Made by a program: the position numbers and the translations under genes. From NCBI GenBank assembly GCA_029204225.1, contig CM055096.1, positions 74,098,919 through 74,162,918 of the forward strand: a DNA stretch of 64,000 nucleotides, read 5' to 3'. Positions 32,590 to 41,496 of the stretch are shown piece after piece (within the stretch, counting starts at the first letter, position 1; each line of letters opens with the position of its first letter). This DNA is from Diphasiastrum complanatum. Its lineage: Eukaryota > Streptophyta > Lycopodiopsida > Lycopodiales > Lycopodiaceae. Below the pieces are notes generated by a model. The model searched no databases. It was not told the origin of the DNA and saw nothing but the letters and a program-made list of their open reading frames with translations.

Positions 32590-32915
32590 GATTTTGAGAT
32601 AACACGGCTTGCCTGGTTTGATGTGGTGTTTGGGCATTTGTTGGCACACGATGTGGAAGCCACATATGGCCTGGGATACTCATGTGTATACGTTCCAGTT
32701 TGATGGTGCGGTGCATTCCCTTCGTGGGGAGCGGGATGTGCCTCCTGGACCGCTTGTTTCAGCTATTCAGTTGCATAGGATCCATTGTGAGTACATCTGT
32801 GTTTGCTTTCTACTTGATATGTCTACTAATACTAGTCAGAGTAGCATGCAATGTGTGCAAACCAGTACTATTGCCAATTTGGATCAAGAGATTAATTAGG
32901 TGAGAGTTTTCAGAT

Positions 32916-33660
32916 GTGTTCATAGATGATCTTCCATCTATTTTACCTCCTAAGATGAATGTTGAACATAAGATTGAATTAATACCCGGATCATGTCCTG
33001 TCAATAGATGTCCTTACAGAATGAGTCTTAAGGAGGAAGAGGAAGTGAGACGGATGGTCGATGATTATCTGGCCAAGGGGCAGATACAACCTAGTTATTC
33101 CCCTTTTGTCTCTCCGATCATTCTTGTAAAAAAGAAGGATGGATCATGGCGTATGTGTGTGGATTATCGAGGTTTGAACAAGATAACGGTTAAACATCGA
33201 TATCCTATGCCACGTACAGATGATTTGCTTGATGCCTTGTCAGGTGCCACTATGTTCAATAAAATAGACCTAAAGAGTGGATACCATCAGGTTAGAGTTC
33301 GTGAAGAGGATGTACACAAGACTACCTTCAGAACTCGGTTCGGTCACTATGAGTATCTTGTGATGCCATTTGGATTGACTAATGCCCCAGCTACATTCAT
33401 GATGATGATGAATGATGTGCTCAGACCATATATGGGTAAGTTTGTCGTAAACTTTGTTGATGGCATTTTGATTTACAGTGCAGGTGAGGTCAAGCATATG
33501 GCTCACCTTAGAATTGTATTGTCTACTTTGAGGGAGAACACTTTCTTTGTCAATAGTAAAAAAAGTGAATTTCTTAAAAAAGAGATCGAATATCTTGGTC
33601 ATGTAGTGTCTGGTGATGGAGTAAGGCCAGATCCTAAGAAGGTTGCTGTAATCGTTGCGT
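32916..33660 (+). pseudogene. Gypsy reverse transcriptase, catalytic Asp lost
   Basis: RT blocks are clear: H-K-I-E-L-I-P-G, S-P-F-V-S-P-I-I-L-V-K-K-K-D-G-S-W-R-M-C-V-D-Y-R-G-L-N, F-N-K-I-D-L-K-S-G-Y-H-Q-V, K-T-T-F-R-T and F-G-L-T-N-A-P-A-T-F. The catalytic YxDD block reads F-V-D-G, so one catalytic Asp is Gly. The open frame continues through E-Y-L-G-H-V-V-S to K-V-A-V-I-V-A-W and then changes to integrase sequence near 33660; connection and RNase H domains are absent. Confidence 0.85.
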
Positions 33661-34241
33661 GGACCAAACCTTGGAAGACATGCTTAGGGCATATGTGAGT
33701 GAAAGGCAAACGCAATGTGAACGTTACCTACCATTGTTGGAGTTTGCCTATAATGATAAAAAGAATGCATCTACGAAGATGAGTCCTTTCGAACTAAATT
33801 ATGGTTTTAGACCAGCCAGTCCAATTACTATAGGTATGCTTCATAAGACACGTAGTGCTATGGAATTTCTACCTCACATGCAACATATGTTGGAGTTAGC
33901 AAAGGAAAATGTAAAAGCGGCGATGGATCGGGCAAACACATATGCTGATCTGGATCGTACGCCAAGAGAGTTCGAGGAAGGAGATATGGTATTTCTCATG
34001 ATTCCAAAGGACTCGAAAACCCTAAAGACAAAGAAGTGTTATAAGTTGTCACCTAGATACTGTGGACCTTGGAAAATTGTTAAAAAGATTAATAGTGTTG
34101 CTTATGAATTGGATTTGCCTGTTGGTTGTAAGGTTCATCTTGTTTTTTATGTTTCACGCTTAAAGAAGGTTTTACATGACGGTGATAACTTGTTGGCTGA
34201 TGGCCTTGTATTGTTTCAGGAGCATGGGGAGGTGATGCATG
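33661..34241 (+). pseudogene. Gypsy integrase C-terminal part
   Basis: The frame resumes in integrase: L-E-D-M-L-R-A-Y-V, L-P-L-L-E-F-A-Y-N-D, S-P-F-E-L-N-Y-G-F-R-P, then the GPY/F module as D-M-V-F-L, L-S-P-R-Y-C-G-P-W-K-I and V-A-Y-E-L-D-L-P. It ends in V-F-Y-V-S-R-L-K-K and a short acidic linker. The HHCC module and DDE core are missing. At 34237-34241 (GCATG) the frame is cut by copia G; the first codons past that point belong to the inserted LTR. Confidence 0.85.
34237..34241 (+). repeat. Left target-site duplication GCATG of copia G
   Basis: GCATG here is repeated at 39499-39503 on the other side of copia G. Removing one copy plus the element puts the gypsy frame E-V-M-H back in phase with G-P-A-R-V-L-D-R-R. 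Confidence 0.8.
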
Positions 34242-34517
34242 ACTTAGAATTTGCTTTGCACAGGAACACAGATCATGCTACACAATAACACAGATAGAAA
34301 ATCACTCTCCTCAGCAAGCTCACATAGCAACTGTATTTTTCAAAATGAAATTACACTATACATATAGTTGTTCACTCAGGCAACCCATGCATGACCCAGG
34401 TTGCCGTTGGCGGGATGCATGTCCCGTTGACTTGCCTCGTGGCGAGGCCAACTGATCCTTATCCACTGATAGGACCCACAGTACATTAACACAGTGATTC
34501 TAACTTTAATTCTAACT
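34242..34517 (-). repeat. 3' LTR of copia G
   Basis: 276 bp, nearly identical to 39222-39498. On the minus strand the LTR begins AGTTAGAAT and ends ATTCTAAGT, so the termini are not the usual TG...CA; a short terminal inverted repeat (TTAGAAT/ATTCTAA) is present. Both copies share CAGTTGCATGGGTTGCC-like strings and GGTTGCCGTTGGCGGGATGC read on the plus strand. Confidence 0.9.
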
Positions 34518-34530
34518 CTCTCCTTTAAAG
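34518..34530 (-). other. Polypurine tract of copia G
   Basis: CTTTAAAGGAGAG on the minus strand directly adjoining the 3' LTR. Confidence 0.7.
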
Positions 34531-34542
34531 TAGAGTCACTCT

Positions 34543-35151
34543 TTATACAGTCATATACATAGCTTTAAAGTCAACAAACTTTAAATACAGAAAGCTTTGA
34601 TCTAAACTTATCAAACTTTTCTCTAGTAAGTGAGTGAAAATATCAGCTAGTTGTTCTTCTGTGCTACAATAAACAACATGAATTTCACAACTCAGTAGCC
34701 TCTCACATATGAAGTGATATTGAATCTCAATGTGTTTAGTTCTTGCATGGAACACTGGATTCTTTGCTAGCTGAATGCCACTCTGACTGTCGCTATGTAA
34801 AGTCGTGGGATCTTTTTGCTTCATGCCAATTTCTTCCAAGATTTGTCTCAACCATATAGCTTCTTGTGCAGCACTACACATTGCCTTATACTCTGCTTCT
34901 ATGGTGGAAAGAGCAATTGTACTTTGCTTCTTACTAGACCAGGAAAAGCAATTACCACAAAACTGACATATATATCATGTGGTGGATCTACAATCATCAT
35001 AGTCACCTCCCCAGTCCGCATTCACATAGCCACACAACTCAGGTAAACCATCATGCTTCCTGTAAATCAAGCCATACTCTGAAGTGCCTTTCACATAACA
35101 CAAAATGCTTTTAGCTGCTTTCCAATGCGTTTCCGTAGGTGCTTCCATAAA
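34543..35151 (-). pseudogene. Copia G RNase H, two in-frame stops
   Basis: Continues the pol frame from 35152 after one stop. It reads W-K-A-A-K-S-I-L-C-Y-V-K-G-T, then N-A-D-W-G-G-D, a TGA in the usual TSGY region, W-S-S-K-K-Q-S-T-I-A-L-S-T-I-E-A-E-Y and from 34881 A-Q-E-A-I-W-L-R-Q-I-L, H-S-D-S-Q-S-G-I and R-T-K-H-I-E-I. It ends near 34543 just before the polypurine tract. Catalytic acidic residues are largely present; only the stops break the domain. Confidence 0.85.
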
Positions 35152-37533
35152 CTAACTTACAATGCCAACAGCATAGCATATATCTAGTCTAGTTGTGGTA
35201 AGGTAAATCAAGCTCCCTAGTAATTGTCTATATAGGGTAGCATCAACTGACTGTGATTCATCAAGCTTAGAAATCTTTTTACCTGGTTCAATATGAGTAT
35301 TTACTGGTTTGCAATCCTGCAACCTAAACCTGTGCAGCAACTCTTTGACATACTTCACCTGTGTTAAACCCACTTCATGTCCTTTTTGCCACACTTCTAC
35401 TCCAAGGCAGTAATGCATCAGGTTGAGATCCATCATCTCAAATTGTTCCATGAGGTCTTTCTTGATCATGTCTATCATCTCTTGATTATTTCCCGTAATA
35501 ATCAAGTCATCAACATAAAGAGCAATCAAAGCAACCATACCATCAAAGCATAAGACATATAGATTTGAATCAGGATGTGTTCTCACCATCCCCTTTGAAC
35601 GAAAGTAGGCATCAATCCTGCTATACCACACATGTGGTGCTTGTTTAAGACCATAAAGCGCTTTCTTCAAGCGACATATTTTATTTTCCTGTCCTTTCGT
35701 TACAAAGCCTTCAGGTTGATCCATGAACACTTCTTCTTTTAACTCACCATTTAGAAAAGCAGATTTCACATCCATCTGATGCAAAGGCCAACCAAAATGT
35801 GAAGCTAAAGCAGTAAGTAGACGTAGAGTATTCCACTTACAAACCGACGCAAAGGTCTCCTCATAGTCAATGCCTTTATTTTGTGCATACCCTTTGATCA
35901 CCAATCTTGCTTTGTGCTTTGCTATACTTCCATCTGCATGGTACTTAGTTCTGTATACCCATTTGCAACCAATGGGTTTCTTGCCAACTGGTGGTTCTAC
36001 TAAGTCCCATGTGCTATGATTAGCAATTGACTCCATCTCCTCTCCCATGGCCTTGATCCAAATGTCATCATCCTTCGCTTCACTATAAGTCGAAGGTTCT
36101 TTGCTTTGAATAATGCTAGATAAGAGAGCATTGTTTGCTTCATACCTTTCAGGTAGTATCTTCTCTCTTGTTGATCTTCGTAGCTCTCCCTGGTTAGATG
36201 ATCCCGGAAAGTCATCTATGTCGCGGCTCTCCATCAATCTCTCAAACCACTTAGGGAGCTTTCTGTCAGGTGATCGGCTTCCTGGTGAAAATGTATCCCA
36301 TGATACATCTTTCTCCTTGCGTTTGTCACCTGCAATTTCAATCCTTCTTGCACCAAAAGGTTTGTCCCTACCTCTCCAACCTGTTTCTTGAGGTTGAGTA
36401 GTAGTATCTTGAGATGTATCCTCATGTTCATCACTCAGAAGGTCAATGAATGGATCATCATCAGGTGGTATCCTCACTATACCATTTTTCCTACTGGATG
36501 TGTCTATCTTTTCAGCATCTTCATCTTCATACATCTTGGATTCATCAAAGATAACATCTCGGCTTATATGGATTTTGTTTTCGACTGGATCAAAACATCT
36601 ATAGCCCTTCACGCGATCATCATATCCTAGGAATATGCACTTGATAGCTTTTACATCAAGTTTACGTCTCTCTTCCTTAGGAATATGCACAAAGGCCTTA
36701 CATCCAAAGATTCGCAAGTGGTTCACCTTTGGCTTCTTCTTTGTGAATGCTTCCTCGGGTGTTATTTTTGGTATGGCAATGGTAGGACTTCTATTTTGAA
36801 GATAGATTGTCGTGCTACATGCTTCTGACCAAAAATCTTTTGGTAGTTTCATCTCAACTAGCATAGATCTGGCACTTTCCACAATCGTACAATTTTTGCG
36901 CTCAGCTACACCATTGAGAGCAGGAGTATGAGCTTGCGTAAATTGTCTTTTAATCCCACATTGATCACAAAGATCATTGAGGTCATTAGACTTATACTCA
37001 CCTCCACTATCTGATCTTAGGACTTTGATCTTCTTACCTGTCTGATTTTCGACCAAGTTTTTGAAGTTCTTGAAGTTATCAAAAGCATCTGATTTCTTCT
37101 TCAAGAAGTAGATCCACGTCTTATGTGACATATCATCAATAAAGGTCATGAAGTAGAAGGCTTTTCCTAAGGACATGGTCCTCATAGGCCCACATAAATC
37201 TGTGTGGATTAAATCTAGGATGTTCTTTGCTCTTGCAACACCCCCTTTATTGAACTTCTCTCGATGCTGCTTTCCATATACACAAGATTCGCACATCGAT
37301 CTCAAGTGATCCTCTATGGTAGGCAGTCCTGTTACCATCTCCAATTTTCTCATCAAACTGAGGCTTCCCAAGTTCAAGTGACCAAGCCTCTTGTGCCACA
37401 ACTCAGTTTGCAAAGGAACGGATGATACAAGTCCATGTTGCCCCTTGATTGTAGCATTCAACCTGTACAATTTTGTATTGGGCTCTGTTACTCCATTCAC
37501 AATAACTTTGAACTTTTGGTTTGCATCCTTCAC
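35152..37533 (-). CDS. Copia G pol: GAG-pre-integrase, integrase, RT
   Basis: A 793-codon open frame, the longest in the window. GAG-pre-integrase/HHCC: L-W-H-K-R-L-G-H-L and C-E-S-C-V-Y-G-K-Q-H. Integrase DDE: H-T-D-L-C-G-P, R-S-D-S-G-G-E-Y and V-A-E-R-K-N. Post-integrase: G-C-K-A-F-V-H-I-P and F-L-G-Y-D-D-R. RT: K-H-K-A-R-L-V-I-K-G, H-Q-M-D-V-K-S-A-F-L-N-G, K-A-L-Y-G-L-K-Q-A-P and A-L-Y-V-D-D-L-I-I-T-G with intact YVDD. All visible catalytic residues are kept. It lacks the protease Asp and most of gag upstream, and a stop separates it from RNase H. It would integrate and copy element cDNA. Confidence 0.92.
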   Translation of the reverse strand: MKDANQKFKVIVNGVTEPNTKLYRLNATIKGQHGLVSSVPLQTELWHKRLGHLNLGSLSLMRKLEMVTGLPTIEDHLRSMCESCVYGKQHREKFNKGGVARAKNILDLIHTDLCGPMRTMSLGKAFYFMTFIDDMSHKTWIYFLKKKSDAFDNFKNFKNLVENQTGKKIKVLRSDSGGEYKSNDLNDLCDQCGIKRQFTQAHTPALNGVAERKNCTIVESARSMLVEMKLPKDFWSEACSTTIYLQNRSPTIAIPKITPEEAFTKKKPKVNHLRIFGCKAFVHIPKEERRKLDVKAIKCIFLGYDDRVKGYRCFDPVENKIHISRDVIFDESKMYEDEDAEKIDTSSRKNGIVRIPPDDDPFIDLLSDEHEDTSQDTTTQPQETGWRGRDKPFGARRIEIAGDKRKEKDVSWDTFSPGSRSPDRKLPKWFERLMESRDIDDFPGSSNQGELRRSTREKILPERYEANNALLSSIIQSKEPSTYSEAKDDDIWIKAMGEEMESIANHSTWDLVEPPVGKKPIGCKWVYRTKYHADGSIAKHKARLVIKGYAQNKGIDYEETFASVCKWNTLRLLTALASHFGWPLHQMDVKSAFLNGELKEEVFMDQPEGFVTKGQENKICRLKKALYGLKQAPHVWYSRIDAYFRSKGMVRTHPDSNLYVLCFDGMVALIALYVDDLIITGNNQEMIDMIKKDLMEQFEMMDLNLMHYCLGVEVWQKGHEVGLTQVKYVKELLHRFRLQDCKPVNTHIEPGKKISKLDESQSVDATLYRQLLGSLIYLTTTRLDICYAVGIVS

Positions 37534-37748
37534 AAAGCAACGATATGGGCGAATTCTACTTTCAACTTTTGATCAATAATGACTCCAACAGAAAGTAGAT
37601 TTTTCTTCAAACCTGGTACGTAAAGTACCTCCCTGATCATCCTGCTTTTGCCATCAGGCAGTTGGATTGAAACTGTGCCTATCTCCTTGATCATGCACAC
37701 CTCACCATTTGCTTGTGAAACAGATGTTCCATTATCCAACACCTTCAA
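37530..37748 (-). pseudogene. Copia G protease C-terminal remnant
   Basis: Reads V-L-D-N-G-T-S-V-S-Q, then I-Q-L-P-D-G-K-S, I-R-E-V-L-Y-V-P-G-L-K-K-N-L-L-S-V-G, the standard C-terminal part of a copia protease. The D-S-G active site is missing: this segment is joined directly to the gag N-terminus at about 37746. Confidence 0.8.
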
Positions 37749-37912
37749 ACTACTGAACCTTCATTTGGCAGCCTTCTCTCATCACTAGTGACAACTTCCC
37801 ACACATCTTTCTCCATCAGTATGTTTTTCATTTTGAATTTCCACACTGCATAGTTGGAAATCTCGTCCAATTTGCTACTTTCACTCAAAATGGACTCTCC
37901 CATGTTTGCCAT
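37745..37912 (-). pseudogene. Copia G gag N-terminus, 55 codons
   Basis: An ATG at 37912 opens a 55-codon frame: M-A-N-M-G-E-S-I-L, then the copia gag signature N-Y-A-V-W-K-F-K-M-K-N-I-L and D-V-W-E-V-V, ending at a TGA (37745-37747) where it meets the protease remnant. The rest of gag, the zinc knuckle and the protease active site are deleted. Comparison with complete copia gag indicates loss of several hundred codons. Confidence 0.8.
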
Positions 37913-39208
37913 CGCAAAACTGCTTAAAACTTCTGCCTTAGGCTAAGAATAGTATGTTGAGGCCAACAGTGATGTCAGAAGTTGAAAATAATGACCTGCA
38001 CTTTTTTTCTTACCAGGCCACTCGCCGCTTTTCCACCAATTTGAAAGCCAAATCGGCGTAGCCTTCCGAAATGCACTTGGTCGTCAACTCCCAACAACGT
38101 GCCCAGTGGAATGGTGAAACTACTTCTGGTGTACTCCGAACACTTTCTCTGCTGCAACCACTCTGTTTTGTTGTACCGTACTTGCAGTCCGGGTGCCCTT
38201 CGTTTGGAGGTTATAGCCTTTCGTTTGGGTCAAAACGGGCAAAGGACCCAAAAATAGGGACTTTTCTAGCTTTTGAACTGTTTCTTCACTTTGAAGAAAC
38301 TTCACTCTTCACTTGTGAAGGGACCCAACTCAACTTTCATTTGAAAATTTTTAATAAAGTTGAAGGCCATAATGCACTTCAATTCTTCAGGGCCCTGTTC
38401 AAAGCTCATCCAATGGCTAAACCAAATCTTGTGGTTCAAATCTCTCTCCCATCACAGATTCTGGACCGTTGATTCATTTGACACCTCATCTAAAGGTTCA
38501 AAGTACATCTGGGCATCGAATCATACTCCTGCAGATGCTATGGTCTTCGGTAAACTAAGTTGTTCATCGCGTTGGGCGCGCAAACAGCCCGCGACCTCCC
38601 TGCCTGCGGCCGCACCTCTCTGCCTGCGGCCGCGCCTCCCTTCTCTGATAATTATCAGAACTCTCCTGTGGATCGTTTTGAGCACGATCTGAGGCCTGGA
38701 GTAGGGTCGCCCTTTTGAATCCATGACTGTAGAGTGTTCAATCAGGAAATTCCGTGGAGAAACGGTGATTTTAGCTCAACTTGACAAAGTGGCTTTTTCA
38801 CCTTTTTACCGCAAATCTGCTAGGTTAACTGTCTGGAGACAAATCTCTGACATAAACCTCAAAATCTCTCCATGGTTGATTGACAGTGTGATTAGCTTCC
38901 TTCATGTCCTTACGGCATCCAAAACGGTGCACAAACAGCGAAGAAATCACCAGTTATGTATAAAAACCGTAACCCCAAGTCCGGTTTCAATTTTCAGCTG
39001 GCTTCAAAATTGTCAATTTTTCCCTGTCTGAAGCTATGCACAGGCTAATAATCCCTCTGCTGAGCTTAGCAAGCCTCTACAAATTAGAAACCGTGCACCA
39101 GTGCTTCTCTTTCCGTCTTCAGCCCGCCGTAAAACCCCAAACTCTCAGAAGACAGTTCTCCCGAAGCTCTCTTCAACGGCGACACTGTACTATGTACACT
39201 CCCTGTAT
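37913..39208 (-). other. Copia G leader, unusually long (~1.3 kb)
   Basis: Between the primer-binding site and the gag start. It is non-coding in my reading and includes a duplicated GC-rich string (CTGCCTGCGGCCGC at about 38600-38632 on the plus strand). Copia leaders in this window are otherwise about 150 bp (element 2) to 770 bp (element C). Confidence 0.6.
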
Positions 39209-39221
39209 GGCTCTGATACCA
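39209..39221 (-). other. Primer-binding site of copia G
   Basis: On the minus strand TGGTATCAGAGCC directly follows the 5' LTR end; complementary to initiator tRNA-Met. Confidence 0.9.
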
Positions 39222-39498
39222 GCTTAGAATTTGCTTTGCACAGGAACACAGATCATTTTACACAATAACACAGACAGAAAATCACTCTCCTCAGCAAGCT
39301 CACATAGCAACTGTATTTTTCAAAATGAAATCACATTGTACATATAGTTGTTCACTCAGGCAACCCATGCATGACCCAGGTTGCCGTTGGCGGGATGCGT
39401 GTCCCGTCGACTTGCCTCGTGGCGAGTTCAACTGATCCTTATCCACTGATAGGACCCACAGTACAGTAACACAGTGATTCTAACTTTAATTTCTAACT
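39222..39498 (-). repeat. 5' LTR of copia G
   Basis: 277 bp partner of 34242-34517 with the same TTAGAAT...ATTCTAA ends. It directly adjoins the primer-binding site on one side and the GCATG target duplication on the other. Confidence 0.9.
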
Positions 39499-39670
39499 GC
39501 ATGGACCAGCGAGAGTATTGGACCGGAGGCATAGACGATTGCGGAATTGCTTGCTCCGTGAGTACTTGGTTGCATAGGATGGACAACCTCTCAGTAGTGC
39601 TACTTGGGAGACCGCGCATGGGTTGCATGCACAGTATCCAGACTTTGCCATCGAGGACGATGTCATTTGA
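39499..39670 (+). pseudogene. Gypsy chromodomain-like C-terminus
   Basis: Resumes the gypsy frame after the nested copia: G-P-A-R-V-L-D-R-R, L-R-E-Y-L-V-A, a TAG where Trp is expected, D-G-Q-P-L-S-S-A-T-W-E, then a short tail to TGA at 39668-39670. The YLVxWxGxPxxxATWE pattern is the chromodomain-type tail of plant chromoviruses, which targets integration to marked chromatin. One nonsense change breaks it. Confidence 0.75.
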
Positions 39671-39682
39671 GGAGGGAAGGGA
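39671..39682 (+). other. Polypurine tract of the gypsy element
   Basis: GGAGGGAAGGGA between the coding stop and the TGTCAC start of the 3' LTR. Confidence 0.8.
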
Positions 39683-40343
39683 TGTCACATGTACTTTGAA
39701 TCCCCTTGCCCAATGTAAATGGTAAATTGTAATCATTAAATTGTAAATGGCTAAGTCACCGACCTGTGGAGACAATTGTAAATTGCAATGTAAATATCTG
39801 TTATAGTGACTAAATCCGAGATGGCCAAGGGAGTATTGGATCTCATGAGAATCTGATGGACTGACCTCCTAAAAAGTAGGAAGGGTTGACCGGTCAACGT
39901 GACATGTGTCATATGCTCACTGGGACACTTGGTCCAGCATGAGTGACACTTGTCGGACGATGGACGGGTCAACAGGACATGTGTCATATGCTCATTTGGA
40001 CACTTGGTCCAATGCATGAGTGACACGTGTCGGACTGTCCACCTACTAGCTTGCCTATGTGTCAGGGTACTGCCAAGTGGCAAGTGTCGGCTGTGCATGG
40101 AGTTTGCCATGTGTCGACATTAGGATGTGTCAGGGTTAAGGGGTGCTTGAGGGGATATAGTGTGAGCCTGGTCAGGCATTTCTCATTATGGTATTCCTAT
40201 GCAGCTATGGTTGGGAGGAGACTTGCAACAGAGCTCTCATGTTTGCTTGTTAATCTATGGACATTTGCTTGAGATTAATAAAGCGACAGATTTGCTGGGT
40301 AATTCTGTGTATTCAATTAGGATTTGTGAGCTTGTGTGCAACA
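39683..40343 (+). repeat. Gypsy 3' LTR
   Basis: 661 bp, TGTCACATG...TGCAACA. It contains a 75-bp direct repeat (39892-39966 and 39967-40038: GGTCAAC..GACATGTGTCATATGCTCA..GGACACTTGGTCC..TGAGTGACAC..TGTCGGAC), probably U3 enhancer units. AATAAA at 40277-40282 is a poly(A) signal candidate. Type B repeat begins right after the LTR. Confidence 0.85.
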
Positions 40344-40344
40344 G

Positions 40345-41390
40345 TTCCCCCCCTGCAGAAAGGGCGTTTCTGAACAAACGGCGTCAGAATTGAGCTGCAA
40401 ATGGTCATGTGGGTTCGTGTCGAGCCCACGAACCTGTGGATACCACCCGTTTGAATTTTTTGACCGATTTTAACTGAATCCAACCAATTCTTGGCTTGAC
40501 GGGCCTAGAATCCCAGGATTGCGTTTAGAGTTTCTGGTTCAGACGCACGTTTCGCTGTGAATATTGAACTGTTTGGAACCTGGTTTAGTCTTGTGGGTTC
40601 GTCTCAGCGTGTAGCACAGGACGAAACAGAGGGTCTGAAAAATGGACCTCGTTCGGCGACAATGGACCAATTCTTGAGAATGTTGAAAAGTTGTCCAATT
40701 AGTGGCAATTCCCTCGACAGAAAGGGCTTTTCTGGACAAACGGCGTTAGAATTGAACTGCAAATGGTCTTGTGGGTTCGTGTCGAGCCCACAAACCTGTG
40801 GACACATCTTGTCCGAAGTTCTGACCATTTTTTACTGAATCCGACCAATTCTTTGCTTGACAGGCCTAGAATCTCAGTATTACGTTTAGGGATTCTGGTT
40901 CGGACGCACGTTTTGCTATGAGTACTGTACCATTTGGAACCCAGTTTAGTGTTGTAGGTTTGTATCAGCATGCAGCATAGGACTGAATAGAGGGTCTAAA
41001 AAATGGACTTTGTTTGGCGACCTTGGACCAGTTCTCGAAAATGTTGGAAAGTAGTCCATTTAGAGGCAATCCCCCCGACAAAAAGGGCGTTTCTTGACAA
41101 CGACATCAAAATTGAGCTGCAAACGGTTCTGTGGGTTTGTGTTGAGCCCACAAACCTGTGGACACCTCCTGTCCGAAGTTTTGACCGTTTTTTACTAAAT
41201 CCGACCAATTCTTGGCTCGACGGGCCTAGAATCTCAGCATTACGTTTAGGGTTTCTAGTTTGGACGCACTTTTCGCTATGAGTACTGAACCATTTGGAGC
41301 CCAGTTTAGTGTTGTAGGTTTGTATCGGTGTGCAACACAAGATGAAAGAGAGGCTCTGAAAAACGGACTTTGTTGCGCCAAGTAGTTCAG
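40345..41390 (+). repeat. Type B ~360-bp tandem array, three units
   Basis: Equivalent points (the CCCCC..ACAGAAAGGGCGTTTCT string) lie at about 40347, 40708 and 41065, giving a period of 357-361 bp. Each unit carries TAGTCCATTTAG or a variant, the GGTTCGTG..CACGAACC hairpin and CCTGTGGAC. Each also has TTTTACTGAATCCGACCAATTCTTGGCT, GCATTACGTTTAGGG and ACTGAACCATTTGGAGCCCAGTTTAG. Open frames across it are not coding. Confidence 0.9.
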
Positions 41391-41496
41391 TGTTTCAAAT
41401 TTTTGCCAACACATATTTTCATATTCATGGCTTTTTGTCTACGCATATTTTCATATTCATAATTCAGTATTTCAGATTTTTGCTTGCATATTACAA

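Larger units (their letters stand above)
34242..39498 (-). mobile_element. Copia element G, nested in the gypsy element
   Basis: A 5257-bp minus-strand copia element with both LTRs, a tRNA-Met primer site, a polypurine tract and a mostly open pol. The two LTRs differ at about a dozen positions by eye, so insertion is fairly recent. Gag is reduced to its N-terminus and the protease active site is deleted, so mobility would need help from another element. Flanking GCATG copies mark the insertion. Confidence 0.92.
31661..40343 (+). mobile_element. Ty3/gypsy chromovirus, truncated, split by nested copia G
   Basis: Gag, protease, RT, integrase C-terminus and a chromodomain-like tail, then polypurine tract and 3' LTR, are collinear on the plus strand. 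The 5' LTR and gag N-terminus are missing. RT C-terminus, RNase H and the integrase core are deleted (junction near 33660). Copia element G (34242-39498) sits between the integrase C-terminus and the chromodomain tail. Type B repeats abut both outer ends, so the element probably landed in a type B array. Confidence 0.85.

Noticed and set aside
38071-39227. Plus-strand frames of 60-133 codons
   Set aside because: They lie in the antisense of the copia G leader, without motifs or homologues in the window.
40557-41414. Frames of 60-114 codons within the type B array
   Set aside because: Same peptide recurs with the repeat period, on both strands; not conserved as protein.
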